Below, piece after piece: positions 42,100 through 51,926 of a stretch of 64,000 bases of DNA. Under the pieces are notes generated by a model. The model did not search any database and had not been told where the DNA came from. It saw only the letters and a program-made list of their open reading frames with translations. The stretch is from CBDEGU01 sp965238045 (GTDB taxonomy: Bacteria; Acidobacteriota; Terriglobia; Bryobacterales; UBA6623), in NCBI GenBank assembly GCA_965238045.1, contig CBDEGU010000008.1:124001-188000 (forward strand), read 5' to 3'. Position 1 is the first letter of the stretch. The number at the start of each line of letters is the position of its first letter. The position numbers and the translations under genes were made by a program.

Positions 42100-43704
42100 A
42101 TGATACGCCTGCTCAGCTTTCTTGTAGTTTTCCTTTCGATGCAATCCTTGAACGCGGCCAGTTGGCCTCGTCTTCGTGGTCCGGGTGGGGCGGGCACCGT
42201 TGAGACAGCCGGACTCGCTGTGGAGTTTGAGCCCAACAAAAGTGTTGTTTGGAGGACGGACCTGCTTCCGGGCAAGTCGTCCCCGATTCTGACAGGGAAC
42301 CGAATCATCGTCACCGCCAGCGAGGGCGAGCGTCTGCTCACCATCTGCCTGAGTCAAGAAACGGGCGAGATTCTCTGGCGGCGGGAAATCATCCGCAAGC
42401 GAGAGGAGAAACGCAACCGCCGGAACGGCCCCGCCGCGCCGACACCAGCGACGGACGGAGAGAACGTCTACGTCTTCTTCGCTGATTTCGGACTGACGGC
42501 CTACACCCTCGACGGCAAGACACTTTGGGAAGTACCGCTCGGCCCCTTCCGCAGCGAACATGGCATGGTCTCGTCGCCGATCCTCGCTGACGGTAAGGTC
42601 TTTGTGGTCGCCGATCTCATGAACGACTCGTTCGCCGCTGCCTTCGATACCGCGACAGGCAAGATGCTGTGGAAAGTCGATCGCCCGAACACGCTCGGCG
42701 GCTATGCCACGCCGGTTGTCTACCAGCCCGCGGCCGGACCGGCGGAGCTGATCGTCCCCGGCCCATTCGAGTTGGTCAGCTATGACGCCGACACCGGCGA
42801 GAAGCTCTGGTGGATGACCCGCCTGGCGCATCAACCGAAGTCATTCCCGATCATTCACGGTGACACTCTCTATGTCAACGTGATAGGGCTGTTGGGCACT
42901 TATCCTCCTTACGATAAGATGCTGGAGCGCTTCGACCCGAATGCCGACGGCGCTATCGCGCAGGATGAATTGGGCAAGTTCGGCTGGGTACGCCGCAACT
43001 TCACTGGCTTCGACGTCAACCGCAACGACCTTCTGGACGAGGAGGAGTGGTCGAAGCTCCTCGGCGCCGAGAGCGCCCTCTGGGCAGTTCGGCTCGGAGG
43101 ACGGGGTGATGTCACCGACACCCATGTCGTGTGGAATCACAAGAAGTCGCTACCTAACGTGCCGGCTCCGGTGAACTATAAGGATGTTCTCTATCTCGTT
43201 CGCAACGGGGGTATCCTGACAGCGCTCGACCCAAGAACCGGACAGGTTCTCAAGCGTGGTCGGTTGAAGGGCGCAATCGACAGCTACTACGCGTCGCCAG
43301 TCGCCGCGGACGATAAGCTCTATATGGCGAGTGAGACCGGCAAGGTCACTGTCCTTCGAGCGGGAAAGCAGTGGGAGATCCTTGCGGTGAGCGATTTCGG
43401 TGAGGACATCTACGCGACTCCTGCCTTAGCCGAAGGGCGTATCTACCTTCGTACGATGAAAGCGCTCTATTGTTTCCAGGAAGCAGCTCTGGTGACGAGC
43501 ACTCGCGAAGGAGATGCCGGGCGCGTCAGAACCGTGCTCGCGGAGGCGGACTTGACCCCGGCGGTCCTCACTACTGCGCTGGGGGCGGCCGAGCGAGGGA
43601 TCGAGAGGGATCGAGGATCGAGGAGGATCGAGGAGGATCGAGGGACAGTCAGGAGGATCGGAGGGATCGAAGGATCGAGAAGGATCGAGGGACAGTCACC
43701 CTAA
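42100..43704 (+). CDS. secreted PQQ-type beta-propeller protein with EF-hand-like insert; tail in repeat DNA
   Basis: A signal peptide (LLSFLVVFLSMQSLNA) is followed by SWPRLRGPGGAGT and repeated PQQ-like blades (for example TICLSQETGEILWRREI, AAFDTATGKMLWKVD and SYDADTGEKLWWMTRL). Two EF-hand-like loops lie at FDPNADGAIAQDE and FDVNRNDLLDEEE (about residues 280-315). After the natural end around RIYLRTMKALYCFQ comes an ankyrin-like piece (EGDAGRVRTVLAEAD). A low-complexity tail of about 35 residues (rich in R, I, E, G) is encoded by the ggatcgag repeat. Only the propeller part is likely functional. Confidence 0.82.
   Translation: MIRLLSFLVVFLSMQSLNAASWPRLRGPGGAGTVETAGLAVEFEPNKSVVWRTDLLPGKSSPILTGNRIIVTASEGERLLTICLSQETGEILWRREIIRKREEKRNRRNGPAAPTPATDGENVYVFFADFGLTAYTLDGKTLWEVPLGPFRSEHGMVSSPILADGKVFVVADLMNDSFAAAFDTATGKMLWKVDRPNTLGGYATPVVYQPAAGPAELIVPGPFELVSYDADTGEKLWWMTRLAHQPKSFPIIHGDTLYVNVIGLLGTYPPYDKMLERFDPNADGAIAQDELGKFGWVRRNFTGFDVNRNDLLDEEEWSKLLGAESALWAVRLGGRGDVTDTHVVWNHKKSLPNVPAPVNYKDVLYLVRNGGILTALDPRTGQVLKRGRLKGAIDSYYASPVAADDKLYMASETGKVTVLRAGKQWEILAVSDFGEDIYATPALAEGRIYLRTMKALYCFQEAALVTSTREGDAGRVRTVLAEADLTPAVLTTALGAAERGIERDRGSRRIEEDRGTVRRIGGIEGSRRIEGQSP
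43595..43700 (+). repeat. degenerate ggatcgag tandem repeat inside the gene end
   Basis: Units gatcgag, gaggatcgag and gaaggatcgag alternate and lead into gggacagtcaccct. The tract provides the last 35 or so codons and the stop of the PQQ-propeller gene. Confidence 0.75.
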
Positions 43705-43872
43705 CTCTGTAGAAGTCTCTATGATTCAGTATTTTACATTTTCACCTAATACAGGGACAGGCACCCTAACTCTCGCCGCCCGAACGGCAGTGAGTCACAG
43801 AGCACGAGTCATGGATTCAGCAGGGGCACAAAAAGGCCGACCGCCCCGAAGCGAAGGTGTTCCGTTCGGCCG
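43690..43872 (+). repeat. REP-like interspersed repeat, copy R2
   Basis: It begins gggacagtcaccctaactct, continues with gattcagtattttacatttt and gggacaggcaccctaactct, and ends with the gagtcacagagcacgagtca, ggattcagcaggggcacaa, ccgttcggccgcgga block shared with 32704-32872. Confidence 0.75.
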
Positions 43873-44174
43873 CGGACCGAGGCACCGGTTCCCCATACCC
43901 GGCTCACGAGATAACAAAATATCTAAGCGACGCCCTCACAACAACATCCATCCGCCAGCCCCCGCCAACCCCATCCACCTGAGGTAACCTAGATACGAAT
44001 GCCCAGCATCAGAACGCCCAGCGCCAGAATACCCCGTGCCAGAATGCCCACATACGAAATATACTGCGCGAAATATGCTGCACGAATATACTGTGCCAGC
44101 CAGCCGTCCATCGCCGCCCCCCCCTGCGCCCGGCCAGCAAGGAAGCGACCCACCGCAACCAGCAAAACAAAAAA

Positions 44175-45420
44175 TACCAAACAGACCCAGCCTCTCTGAA
44201 CCCCTTTCAAATCCATCACTTACCAGCCAAGGACCTCCGAAGACCCGTAGCGTGGATCTCAGTTTGAGATCCGCGGCTTTTCCCTCCCCAGGAACCATGA
44301 ATCCTCTGCGCCCCCATCCACCCCCGGCCGACCGCCAACCCCCAGCCCCATCCCAAACCGCCAAAATCGAACTACCAAACAGACCCAATCTCGCCGAACC
44401 CATCTAAATCAGCGTCTTAGTCAGCGCCCCGCCTTGACGTGCCGCGCGCCTCCAGGCCTGCCGTGTCGCCATTCCTGGCGGCAGATCTTACCCGCACAAC
44501 CGCACAATGTCTCGCCCCTGCACCCGCCGCCAGTCGCCAAACCGGTACGCCAAACAGACCCAATTCCCAAAAACCAATCCAGACCCACATCTTACGGCCA
44601 CCTGCCCCGGACCGCATCAAGGATCTCCCTCGCGGCCGAGGCAATCGAAAACCACCAAATCGCGGATCTCCCCCGCGGCCGCGGCAATCGAAACCACCGC
44701 ATCGCGGATCTCCCCCGCACCCGCGGCAATCGAAAACCACCCGTAGCGAGGATCTCGGTTTCGAGATCCGCGGCTTTTCCCGCCCCAGCAAACCATGAAT
44801 CCCCCGCGCCCGCCACCCACCGCCGCACCCCCTCCCCAACAGGCGAGTCACAACAATCCACCCCCACCAAATCAACAACATACCCAAAAAACACCCCAAA
44901 ACACTTGACACCCCATGCTAGTCTGTACTCGTAACGACCGGAAAGGATAGATCACCGCGATCCTCCGACCGTTTCCTGGCCAGGACAGAAAGCTCGCCCC
45001 GCGGTTCATCGCCTCCTCGAATCACAGAGGAGAGGGTGACCGCAAAGGCGGGTCTTCGGACGGCTCTCGAAGGTGGACATCCACCGCGAAGGGCTACGAG
45101 CGCAGTCGTGCACCATCACCGCGCAAGATCACCGCGCGGCAGGACGGCGCGAGAGAACCCCTCGCCCGGAACCGCCTGCAACTTCCGGCTGGGGCGGCTC
45201 GCCGGGATCACATAGTCGGAACGAGAGGCGTCTCTCACTTTTTTGAAATTGTTTTGAATCTGAAAAAGAAGCACCACGAAGAGCGAAGCTAGCAACCCCA
45301 GCCAGCCACCCAACCCATCCGCCCAACGATGCAGCGGAGCCAGGGGCGAGACACCGTCGAGCCCCTCACGCCGCCCCCGGCCGTCCAAGAACCCGAAAAT
45401 CCGGGCACATCCGGACAAAC
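44175..45420 (-). repeat. large interspersed repeat, copy B (inverted relative to copy A at 10.7-11.6 kb)
   Basis: Read on the minus strand this matches copy A: the gcggatgggttgggtgg block near 45,310-45,330, the conserved core at about 44,930-45,245, and the tgtcaagtgttttgggg block at about 44,890-44,912. The ttgggtctgtttgg motif occurs at 44549-44563, 44373-44388 and 44175-44190. One match of about 45 bp around 44,361-44,403 is almost unchanged from copy A. No gene with recognised function lies inside; the stretch from 43,873 to 45,727 is otherwise without identifiable genes. Confidence 0.75.
45036..45215 (+). CDS. candidate small ORF inside repeat copy B (doubtful)
   Basis: GTG start with gaggag just upstream; 59 codons, same frame as the candidate in copy A. 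A one-base deletion near its end (gatcaca versus gatcgaca) brings the TAG earlier. It could be a real small protein or a by-product of a conserved DNA or RNA element. Confidence 0.25.
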   Translation: MTAKAGLRTALEGGHPPRRATSAVVHHHRARSPRGRTARENPSPGTACNFRLGRLAGIT

Positions 45421-45727
45421 CGACGCCACCGCCCCCACGCCCAAAATCCAGCCGACCGTCGCGCAGCCTCCAAAACTCCGCCCCGCCTCACCACCCGAGC
45501 ATCGCAACGCAATAAAAAAAAGCTAGAAAATCCCTAAAAACCGGGCAAATCCGGACAAAAGGACACTCTTCCGATCCCGCCTGACGGCCGCCAGCTTGAA
45601 CTCCTTGCTGAATCGTCTTCGAGTCAATCGAACCTCCTTGCCGTTCCCTGGTTCATTGTCCCTTCTTTGCTGGTCTCGCTTTTTGGGGTCCACTCCACTG
45701 CTCTAAGTTGCAGACCCGGACGCGGGA

Positions 45728-48061
45728 GTGCGAGTATCCAGACTTGTGATACTCCTCATCCCTGTCATTGCTGGTGCGACCCTGACGATCCTGAGTTCCG
45801 CCGCGCTCGGCTCGCTTGTCACGCGCGCCGTTGGTTTCTCTGGCGGCGTATTGTCTCGCGCGGAGCGTCTGACCCTCGATTTCGTAGTTGGCGCGGCCTC
45901 TCTCAGCACGATTGTATTTCTGCTGTGCGCGCTGCAAGCCGCCCATCCCGCATCCTTTATGCTGGTGGCCGCGTGTATCTTCGCCGCCTATTGGCGATGG
46001 GCGAGAGACGCCTCCAGCAGCGCTGACCCTCTTGAGGTCTCGCGGTGGATTCGCGACTGGCGATGCTGGGTGTATCTGGCGATCGCGTTTGCCTAGGGCG
46101 GCGTTTACTTGATCTACGCGTTGGCGCCCGAGATCACCTCGGACGCGGTGGCCTATCACCTCGGTCTGGTTCGGCGCTACTACAACCATCAGGGCTTTCC
46201 CGGCATCACAACCAACATCTATGCCTTTCTTCCTCAGGGGGCGGAGATGCTGTATCTGTTCGCCTACAGCATCGGCAGCCATTCCGCCGCCAAGCTGGTC
46301 CATTTCGCGCTCACCGCGGCGACCGTCGTCGCCCTCGTCGCCTTCACAACTCGCTACAGCACCAGACGGGCGGGGCTATTAGTGGCCGTTCTCTACCTCT
46401 GCGCGCCGGTCGTCGGCATGGATGCAGCCAGCACGTACAACGATTGCGCCCTAGCGTTCTTTTGCTTCCTTACCTTCTCGGCCCTCGTCGATTGGCGGCG
46501 CGAACCATCACGGCCGGCTCTCATCCTGATCGGAATTCTCGCCGGCTTCTGCTTCGCCATCAAATACACCGGCGGCCTGGCGCTGGCCGGCGCCGGGCTG
46601 GCCATCTTTGTCTGCACGTTGCGGCGCGGCCGGCAGCTGCGGCCTGCATTGACGAACTGCCTGTGGTTCGGCTTCGCCGCCGCGGCTCTCGTGTTGCCTT
46701 GGGTGATCAAGAACATCTGGGTGACGGGCAATCCCTTCGCTCCGCTATTCAACGATTTATTCCCCAACCAGTATGTAACCAGCACATGGGAACACGGCTA
46801 CCATGACGAGCTTCGCCACTTCGGGGGCTTTGGCCGGGACGGCTGGACCGACTATCTAACCGCGCCGCTGGAGGTGACAATCTGGGGTCATAAAGTGCAA
46901 GGCATCATCGGTCCGATTTACCTGCTCTTCCCGCTGGCGCTTCTTGCATGGCGGTCCACAGTGGTCCGCGCCGCGGCGCTCGCGGCGACCTTGGCCGCCT
47001 TGCCGTGGCTCGCCAATGTTGGCGTCCGCTTTCTTATACCGGCCCTGCCGTTCGCCGCGCTGGCAATGGCGGTCAGCTTGGAGCGTCTGCCGGGGCGCGC
47101 CGTCCTGAGAACCGGCATCGCCATCGGCCTGCTCCACGCGCTTCTGTCGTGGCCATGGCTCATCCCCAAATGGCATCCAGATTGGATTTGGCGCCTCGAG
47201 CCGCCCGTCCCCTGGGAGTACGCCTTACGGCTGAAGCCGGAGAGTGAATATTTGGAACGCCGGCTGCCGCTCTATAACGTCGCTCGAAGAATCGACCAAG
47301 TTGCCCTGCCCGGCGACCGGCTGCTCGCGCTCGAACAGCTTCCCGAGGCGTATATGGATACAGAGGTTCTCGTCTCTTATCAGGCTGCGTTCAACGAGCG
47401 GCTATTTGACACTCTCGCCACGCCCTCGAACCAGATCCGCTGGCCATCACAGAGGCTCCGCATTCCTCTCGATGGCGAGCAGCGACTGTTGGGGTTCCGT
47501 GTTTCGCCGGCCAATTCCCACGAGAAAACGGAATGGTCTCTATCCGAAATCATCTTCCACGGAGCTGACGGGAAGCTCCAGCCCAAAGAGAACTGGCGCA
47601 TTGAGGCCAAGCCGTTTCCGTGGGACGCTCGCCGGATCATTGATGCGGATCCGCTGAGCAGCTGGTATAGCGGCGAAGCTTTCCATCGCGGCATGGCTGT
47701 CGAGATCGAGTTCCCGGCGCCGCTGAGCGTTACGGCGGTGGAAATCCTCTATCCTCGCGCCCAAAGCATCGTCGAGCTGCAGTTCTGCCTGCGCACCGCG
47801 GCCAAGGACTGGGCCGTAGTCCCCAGCGAGCCCGTTTTCGGGGAAGTCTCCCTGGACGAGGCAACATTGCAGGGCTGGGCGGGGGCGGAACTGCGCCGGC
47901 GGGGCATCACCCTGCTGTTCATTGACACGACCGCCCAAGGACACAATTTTATTGCCCCGATGATCGCGGAGTCCCCGGAGGCATGGGGCCTCGAAGAGTT
48001 GTTCCGAGAGGGAACGAGCCGTCTCTACCGCGTGAGCGCATCTCCTGATCCCCCGGACTAA
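45728..48061 (+). pseudogene. membrane glycosyltransferase (GT39-like) with in-frame TAG
   Basis: Two frames are in register: 45728-46096 (ends WRCWVYLAIAFA-TAG) and 46097-48061 (GGVYLIYALAPEITSDAVAY...). Read through the TAG at 46094-46096, they form one protein of about 777 residues with some 10 or more membrane helices. The EITSDAVAYHLGLVRRYYNH motif near the first loop is typical of GT39/ArnT-type lipid-linked sugar transferases. The C-terminal 200 residues (from SLSEIIFHGADGKL) resemble a sugar-binding discoidin-type domain. The break may be a sense-to-TAG mutation; a TTG at 46109 could start a shortened product. Confidence 0.7.
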
Positions 48062-48200
48062 GCAGGGCCCTGCCCGCTCCCGCGCCCGTTCACTCCGCGC
48101 CCCTTCCCTTGGAGTGTGAACTATCCCCGCGCGGACAAAGCGGCTGGGGCGGCCGGCTTTTTTTCCTTGGAGCGGCCGCAAACGGGACCAACTACGATCG

Positions 48201-49208
48201 CTATTGGCTGAGCAGCTTGAGAGCCTCCGCCACTGGGTCCACGCCCGGTTTCGGTCGCACCGCAACGTCGATCAACCCTCTGCCGGCCACATCCGACCGG
48301 ACCCGCCCGGCGCTGGGGCCAGTGCGCTGCACTCGGAGCGCTTTCCGTTCGGTGACAAACAGACCGGGATAGAGCATTACCACGGCGGCGGCCCCGTCCC
48401 ACAAGTAATAGTCTCCGCGTTCCATGTCATCGCGGACTAGCTCAAGCATCTCTCGCGCAAGCCGCGCGCGCGGTGAAGTCGCCTCCGACAGATTGTCGAG
48501 GAAACTACTTCTCACTAGCAGTCGATTTGTCAGATCGAGCGGCACGAGCGTGATGTGCAATCCCCTGGCGGCTAGCGACAGTAGCGTATCGGCGGCCTCC
48601 GGGTCGGCAAAGAAATTGTACTCGGCCGAGCCGTCGCCCAACGGAGCATGGGGAGGCGAGACATTGCCCGCGACCGCCACGGCGCCACCCATGATGACAA
48701 CACGCTCTACTTGATCGATCAGCCGCGGCTTGCCGCCAAGGACTTCGGCCAAGTTTGTCAGTGGCCCGGTGGCGAGAATCGTTACCGGGGACTCGGCGTT
48801 CGAGAGGAGGTTGTCCAACAGCTGGATGGCGTTCTCTGGCGGCGGTGGCTCGTGGATCTGACGCAACGACTCCAGGCCGGCGACGCGTGAATTTGCTCGG
48901 CGCCATTCGTCCGGAAAACGGTGCGGCCCTCGCAGCCCGGATGGGTGAAGGCCGACTGGAACCGCCATTCCGAACAGCGACAGAATTTTTCCGGTCGCCG
49001 TTGCGGCCGGCTCCCGGTAGCTGTCGCCGAATGCTATCGTTACGCCCTGGATCGAGCCGCGGCCTGAGCTCTCGACAATAAGCAGAGCGATGAAATCATC
49101 GACCGCACCATCGTGATCGATGATGACTGGGAAACGCTTCGCCGGCTCGTCAGAGAGCTTGGCCTCGTCCAGCCGGCAGACACCCGTAAAGACAAGGAGA
49201 GCAATCAT
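48201..49208 (-). CDS. nucleoside hydrolase (inosine-uridine type)
   Basis: The calcium-binding N-terminal motif is FPVIIDHDGAVDDFIALLI (family: D.D.G.DD). Other family parts are VTILATGPLTNLAEVL, RVVIMGGAVAVAGNVSPPHA and AEYNFFADPEAADTLL, and near the end GDYYLWDGAAAVVMLYP. It cleaves the glycosidic bond of nucleosides to base and ribose. The ATG at 49208 places a short hydrophobic segment (MIALLVFTGVC) at the N-terminus, so export is possible; the frame is open to 49292. It converges with the glycosyltransferase gene; a T-rich hairpin-like sequence lies between them near 48140-48170. Confidence 0.87.
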   Translation of the reverse strand: MIALLVFTGVCRLDEAKLSDEPAKRFPVIIDHDGAVDDFIALLIVESSGRGSIQGVTIAFGDSYREPAATATGKILSLFGMAVPVGLHPSGLRGPHRFPDEWRRANSRVAGLESLRQIHEPPPPENAIQLLDNLLSNAESPVTILATGPLTNLAEVLGGKPRLIDQVERVVIMGGAVAVAGNVSPPHAPLGDGSAEYNFFADPEAADTLLSLAARGLHITLVPLDLTNRLLVRSSFLDNLSEATSPRARLAREMLELVRDDMERGDYYLWDGAAAVVMLYPGLFVTERKALRVQRTGPSAGRVRSDVAGRGLIDVAVRPKPGVDPVAEALKLLSQ

Positions 49209-49542
49209 CAAGGTTGGTGATCGGAGCACCAGCACAGTGTAACGAACGTTTGCGCTTCTTCGGGCGGGACGGACGAGCAGGCGAGGCCGCAACGAGCGAT
49301 CACACCGGGAGCCGGCGCGGTCGATTCGCGGAGCGACAGGCAGCGCCGCGTGACCAGGTTACGACGCGCTGTCAGGTGTGCCCGAGGCGCGGGAATTCGA
49401 GCCCACGACTGATTCCGGGCGCGGCTTGGCGGCGCGCCCCAATGTGTTTGCGACTTGGGAAACGGATGGTTCGATCACGGGCCGGGCGGCGGATCGACTC
49501 ACAGCGACTCTTCACGATACAATGAGGACCTCCCACCGTGAT

Positions 49543-49620
49543 CGGGCCGTAGCGCAGCCTGGCTAGCGCGCTTCCTTGGGGTGGAAGAGGTCCCGAGTTC
49601 AAATCTCGGCGGCCCGACCA
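49543..49620 (+). tRNA. tRNA-Pro (anticodon GGG)
   Basis: The acceptor stem CGGGCCG (49543-49549) pairs with CGGCCCG, followed by discriminator A and encoded CCA (to 49620). The anticodon arm is CTTCC-TTGGGGT-GGAAG, so the anticodon is GGG. The T arm is CCGAG-TTCAAAT-CTCGG. Its 3' end overlaps the integrase gene on the other strand, which marks it as a likely attachment site. Confidence 0.93.
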
Positions 49621-50567
49621 TTATTTTCAAGTACTTGGAGACTTCCCAGTCTATCCAAGGGTTCCATTAAGGGTTCCATTAAAGGCGCTTCTGCACTCTC
49701 AGCGGGCCATACGTAGCCCCCTATTTTCGCAGCAGCACCTTCACCGTCTTCAAGGTGGCTGTAAACATCCTGTGTCATCAGCACGGATGTATGGCCCACC
49801 TGATCCCGCATAACCTCGGCTTCCACTCCGGCCTTACGGCCCCAAGTCGTGTACGCGTGGCGGAAGGTGTGCCAGGAAAAGCGGGGTAGGCCAAGCCCTT
49901 CGGCGACCGGCTTAATCACCCGCTCAAGGACGCGGTTCAGATCAATTGGGGAATTCGTCCGCATCGAGAATGCGAAGTCATCGGGTCCAGTGAACCGGCT
50001 CCGGGTTTTCCAGTCTTCCAGAAGCTCAATCGCCTTCCTCGGAACAGTGACCGTCCGCCTGGACTTTGGCGTCTTCGGCTTCCCGAGGCGGCCTCGGTAG
50101 ACAGCCTCATCGACCCTAACCGTATCCAGGCCGATATCGTTCCACCTCAGGGCGGCGAGTTCACCGCGTCGAAGTCCGCTGAGCCCCGCCAAGCCTACGA
50201 TGGCCCGGTACGGCTGATGAAGAGCGTTGACAAGCTGCCGGAACTCATGAGGGCTAGGAATTCGCCTGTCCCGAACCGGAACCCTCGAAGGCAACCTGAA
50301 ACGCCCCGTCGCGGGGTTGGTACCAGGGCGAATCCAGCCCCACTCCTCACCGAGGAAAAGCAACCCGCGCAACCGGGAACGGAGGTCTCGTACGGATTCG
50401 GGCGAGAGTCCCCGAGCGGCAGCGGTAAGGAACGCTTGAATGTCTTCCTTAGCAAGATCGGAAACTGGAAGCCGTCCGAATACTTTCCCGGCACGGGCGA
50501 ATGCCCACTCGTAATTCGCTTGAGTCGAGGGTGCTTCCATCATCGAGTGTTGTTGCCTCGTCCGCAT
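49599..50567 (-). CDS. tyrosine recombinase/integrase at tRNA-Pro
   Basis: This 322-residue protein has a SAM-like core-binding domain (about residues 10-90) and a catalytic domain with Arg in LSGLRRGELAALRW (about 133), HTFRHAYTTW (His233, Arg236), VGHTSVLMTQDVYSH (His259) and the nucleophile Tyr269. The last residues are read from the tRNA-Pro T arm, and the stop codon lies in the tRNA T loop. This arrangement is typical of an island integrase. No second copy of the tRNA 3' end is seen up to 64,000, so the far end of the element is not in the window. Confidence 0.92.
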   Translation of the reverse strand: MRTRQQHSMMEAPSTQANYEWAFARAGKVFGRLPVSDLAKEDIQAFLTAAARGLSPESVRDLRSRLRGLLFLGEEWGWIRPGTNPATGRFRLPSRVPVRDRRIPSPHEFRQLVNALHQPYRAIVGLAGLSGLRRGELAALRWNDIGLDTVRVDEAVYRGRLGKPKTPKSRRTVTVPRKAIELLEDWKTRSRFTGPDDFAFSMRTNSPIDLNRVLERVIKPVAEGLGLPRFSWHTFRHAYTTWGRKAGVEAEVMRDQVGHTSVLMTQDVYSHLEDGEGAAAKIGGYVWPAESAEAPLMEPLMEPLDRLGSLQVLENNGRAAEI

Positions 50568-50825
50568 CTCCTTCTAGCGAAAGCACATACACCCAATTTT
50601 GGCGATGGCTGGAGTCGCCAACACAAGAATCAGCTGTACGCCCTTCTAATGTAAGCACTTAAGCTCCTCCTAGCAACAGTTGATGAACGAAGCACCCTTG
50701 AAGGCCTGGCTCCGGGGCTAGAATAGGAGTTTCGTTTCAGAAATCCGGGTCGCTACAACGATCAACGCGGCCTAGCGGTCGATGCCGAAGCCTCTGCTGA
50801 CCGAATCACCCAAAGGAGAACTCTC

Positions 50826-51209
50826 ATGAACAAATCCATCAAGATCATCATCTCCGCCGTCCTCGGCTCCGTCCTCTTCGGTGCGGGTCTGCTGATCGGC
50901 GCCCACCACGAGTCGAAGATCGAGAAACCCTCGTCGGTCATCCATGTGGTCACACTCGATTGGAAATCCGACGCCAAGCCGGAGCAGATCAAGGCTGCGC
51001 TCGACGGCGTCGCCAACAGGGACTATCCAGGGCTCAAGAGAGTCTGGCTGCGCTCGATCAAGTCGCAGACCAAACAGGCCGCCTTCGTCATGGAATTCGA
51101 GAGCGAGAAGGCGCTTGAGGACTACGCCGGCAGCGAGGCCCAGAAGACTTGGTACAAGGTCTATCTGCCGATCCGCGAGCAGTCGGTCACCAGCGACATC
51201 ACGAACTAG
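50826..51209 (+). CDS. membrane-anchored Dabb-type (stress-responsive A/B barrel) protein
   Basis: This 127-residue protein has an N-terminal membrane segment (IKIIISAVLGSVLFGAGLLI) and a dimeric alpha/beta-barrel domain starting SVIHVVTLDWKSDAKPEQI and ending AFVMEFESEKALEDYAGSEA. The Dabb fold occurs in small stress proteins and cyclases of unknown substrate. An aaggagaactctc ribosome binding site precedes the ATG. It is the first gene downstream of the integrase on the island side. Confidence 0.75.
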   Translation: MNKSIKIIISAVLGSVLFGAGLLIGAHHESKIEKPSSVIHVVTLDWKSDAKPEQIKAALDGVANRDYPGLKRVWLRSIKSQTKQAAFVMEFESEKALEDYAGSEAQKTWYKVYLPIREQSVTSDITN

Positions 51210-51433
51210 TCGGCATCACTCCGCGGCCGCTTGACTGTATCCGGGGTTTCGCTACCTTTGGCGATGCGGGTGTCGAAACTCTACGCACCAACAATGTGCC
51301 GTCTGAGGCGTCTCTGAACGCCGTCGCCCGAACCGAACCGTCTCAGATCAGGCCCTTGGCAGCGCACCTGGCCGAAAGTTTGTGACATCGGTTGTTACCA
51401 CTAGGTATCTGGTAGCGCTACAATTTGACCGTC

Positions 51434-51738
51434 ATGCTCGGCCGCACGATCAGCCACTACAAGATCCTATCCGAGCTCGGCCGGGGCGGCATGGGTGTCG
51501 TTTACAAGGCCGAGGATACAAAGCTCGGTCGAACGGTAGCGCTGAAGTTTTTGGCGGGGCACTTACTCAAAGATGAGGAGGCACGCAAGCGCTTTCACCG
51601 CGAGGCTAAAGCGCTGCCACATTGCATCATCCCAATGTTTGCCCGGTCTATGAGATTGCCGAGGTCGATGGCGAAACGTTCATCTCGATGGCCTTCATCG
51701 AGGAAACCGGCCCCGCCGGCTATAGATTTGCGCGCTAG
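51434..51738 (+). pseudogene. serine/threonine protein kinase, truncated and frameshifted
   Basis: The start MLGRTISHYKILSELGRGGM and GVVYKAEDTKLGRTVALKFL are the normal N-terminus of Acidobacterial PknB-like kinases, with the P-loop and the ATP-binding Lys. Near 51,615 the frame shifts; in the new frame it continues HHPNVCPVYEIAEVDGETF and ISMAFIEE, then stops at 51738. The catalytic loop and the rest of the kinase are missing. Confidence 0.82.
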
Positions 51739-51926
51739 AATTTATCCATCTGGGCACACTGAATGACCGGTCAATCCATCTCCCACTGCGGCAATGGCGA
51801 GAAGCTCGGCGAAAGGGTGGGTGTGGTGGATCGGGACCAGTTGGCCGGCATGAGAATGCTCGAGTAGTCGAAGAGGTTGCTGCGAAGCTTCAATCTTCGC
51901 AGCGTGCGTTAACCGAGGAGGTTTGA

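Noticed and set aside
42097..42834. 245-codon minus-strand frame opposite the PQQ-propeller gene
   Set aside because: No motif, antisense to a gene with a signal peptide and clear propeller blades.
48062..48200. strong intrinsic terminator between the converging genes
   Set aside because: A T-run follows a GC-rich stretch near 48,160, but the stem is not convincing enough to list as a terminator.
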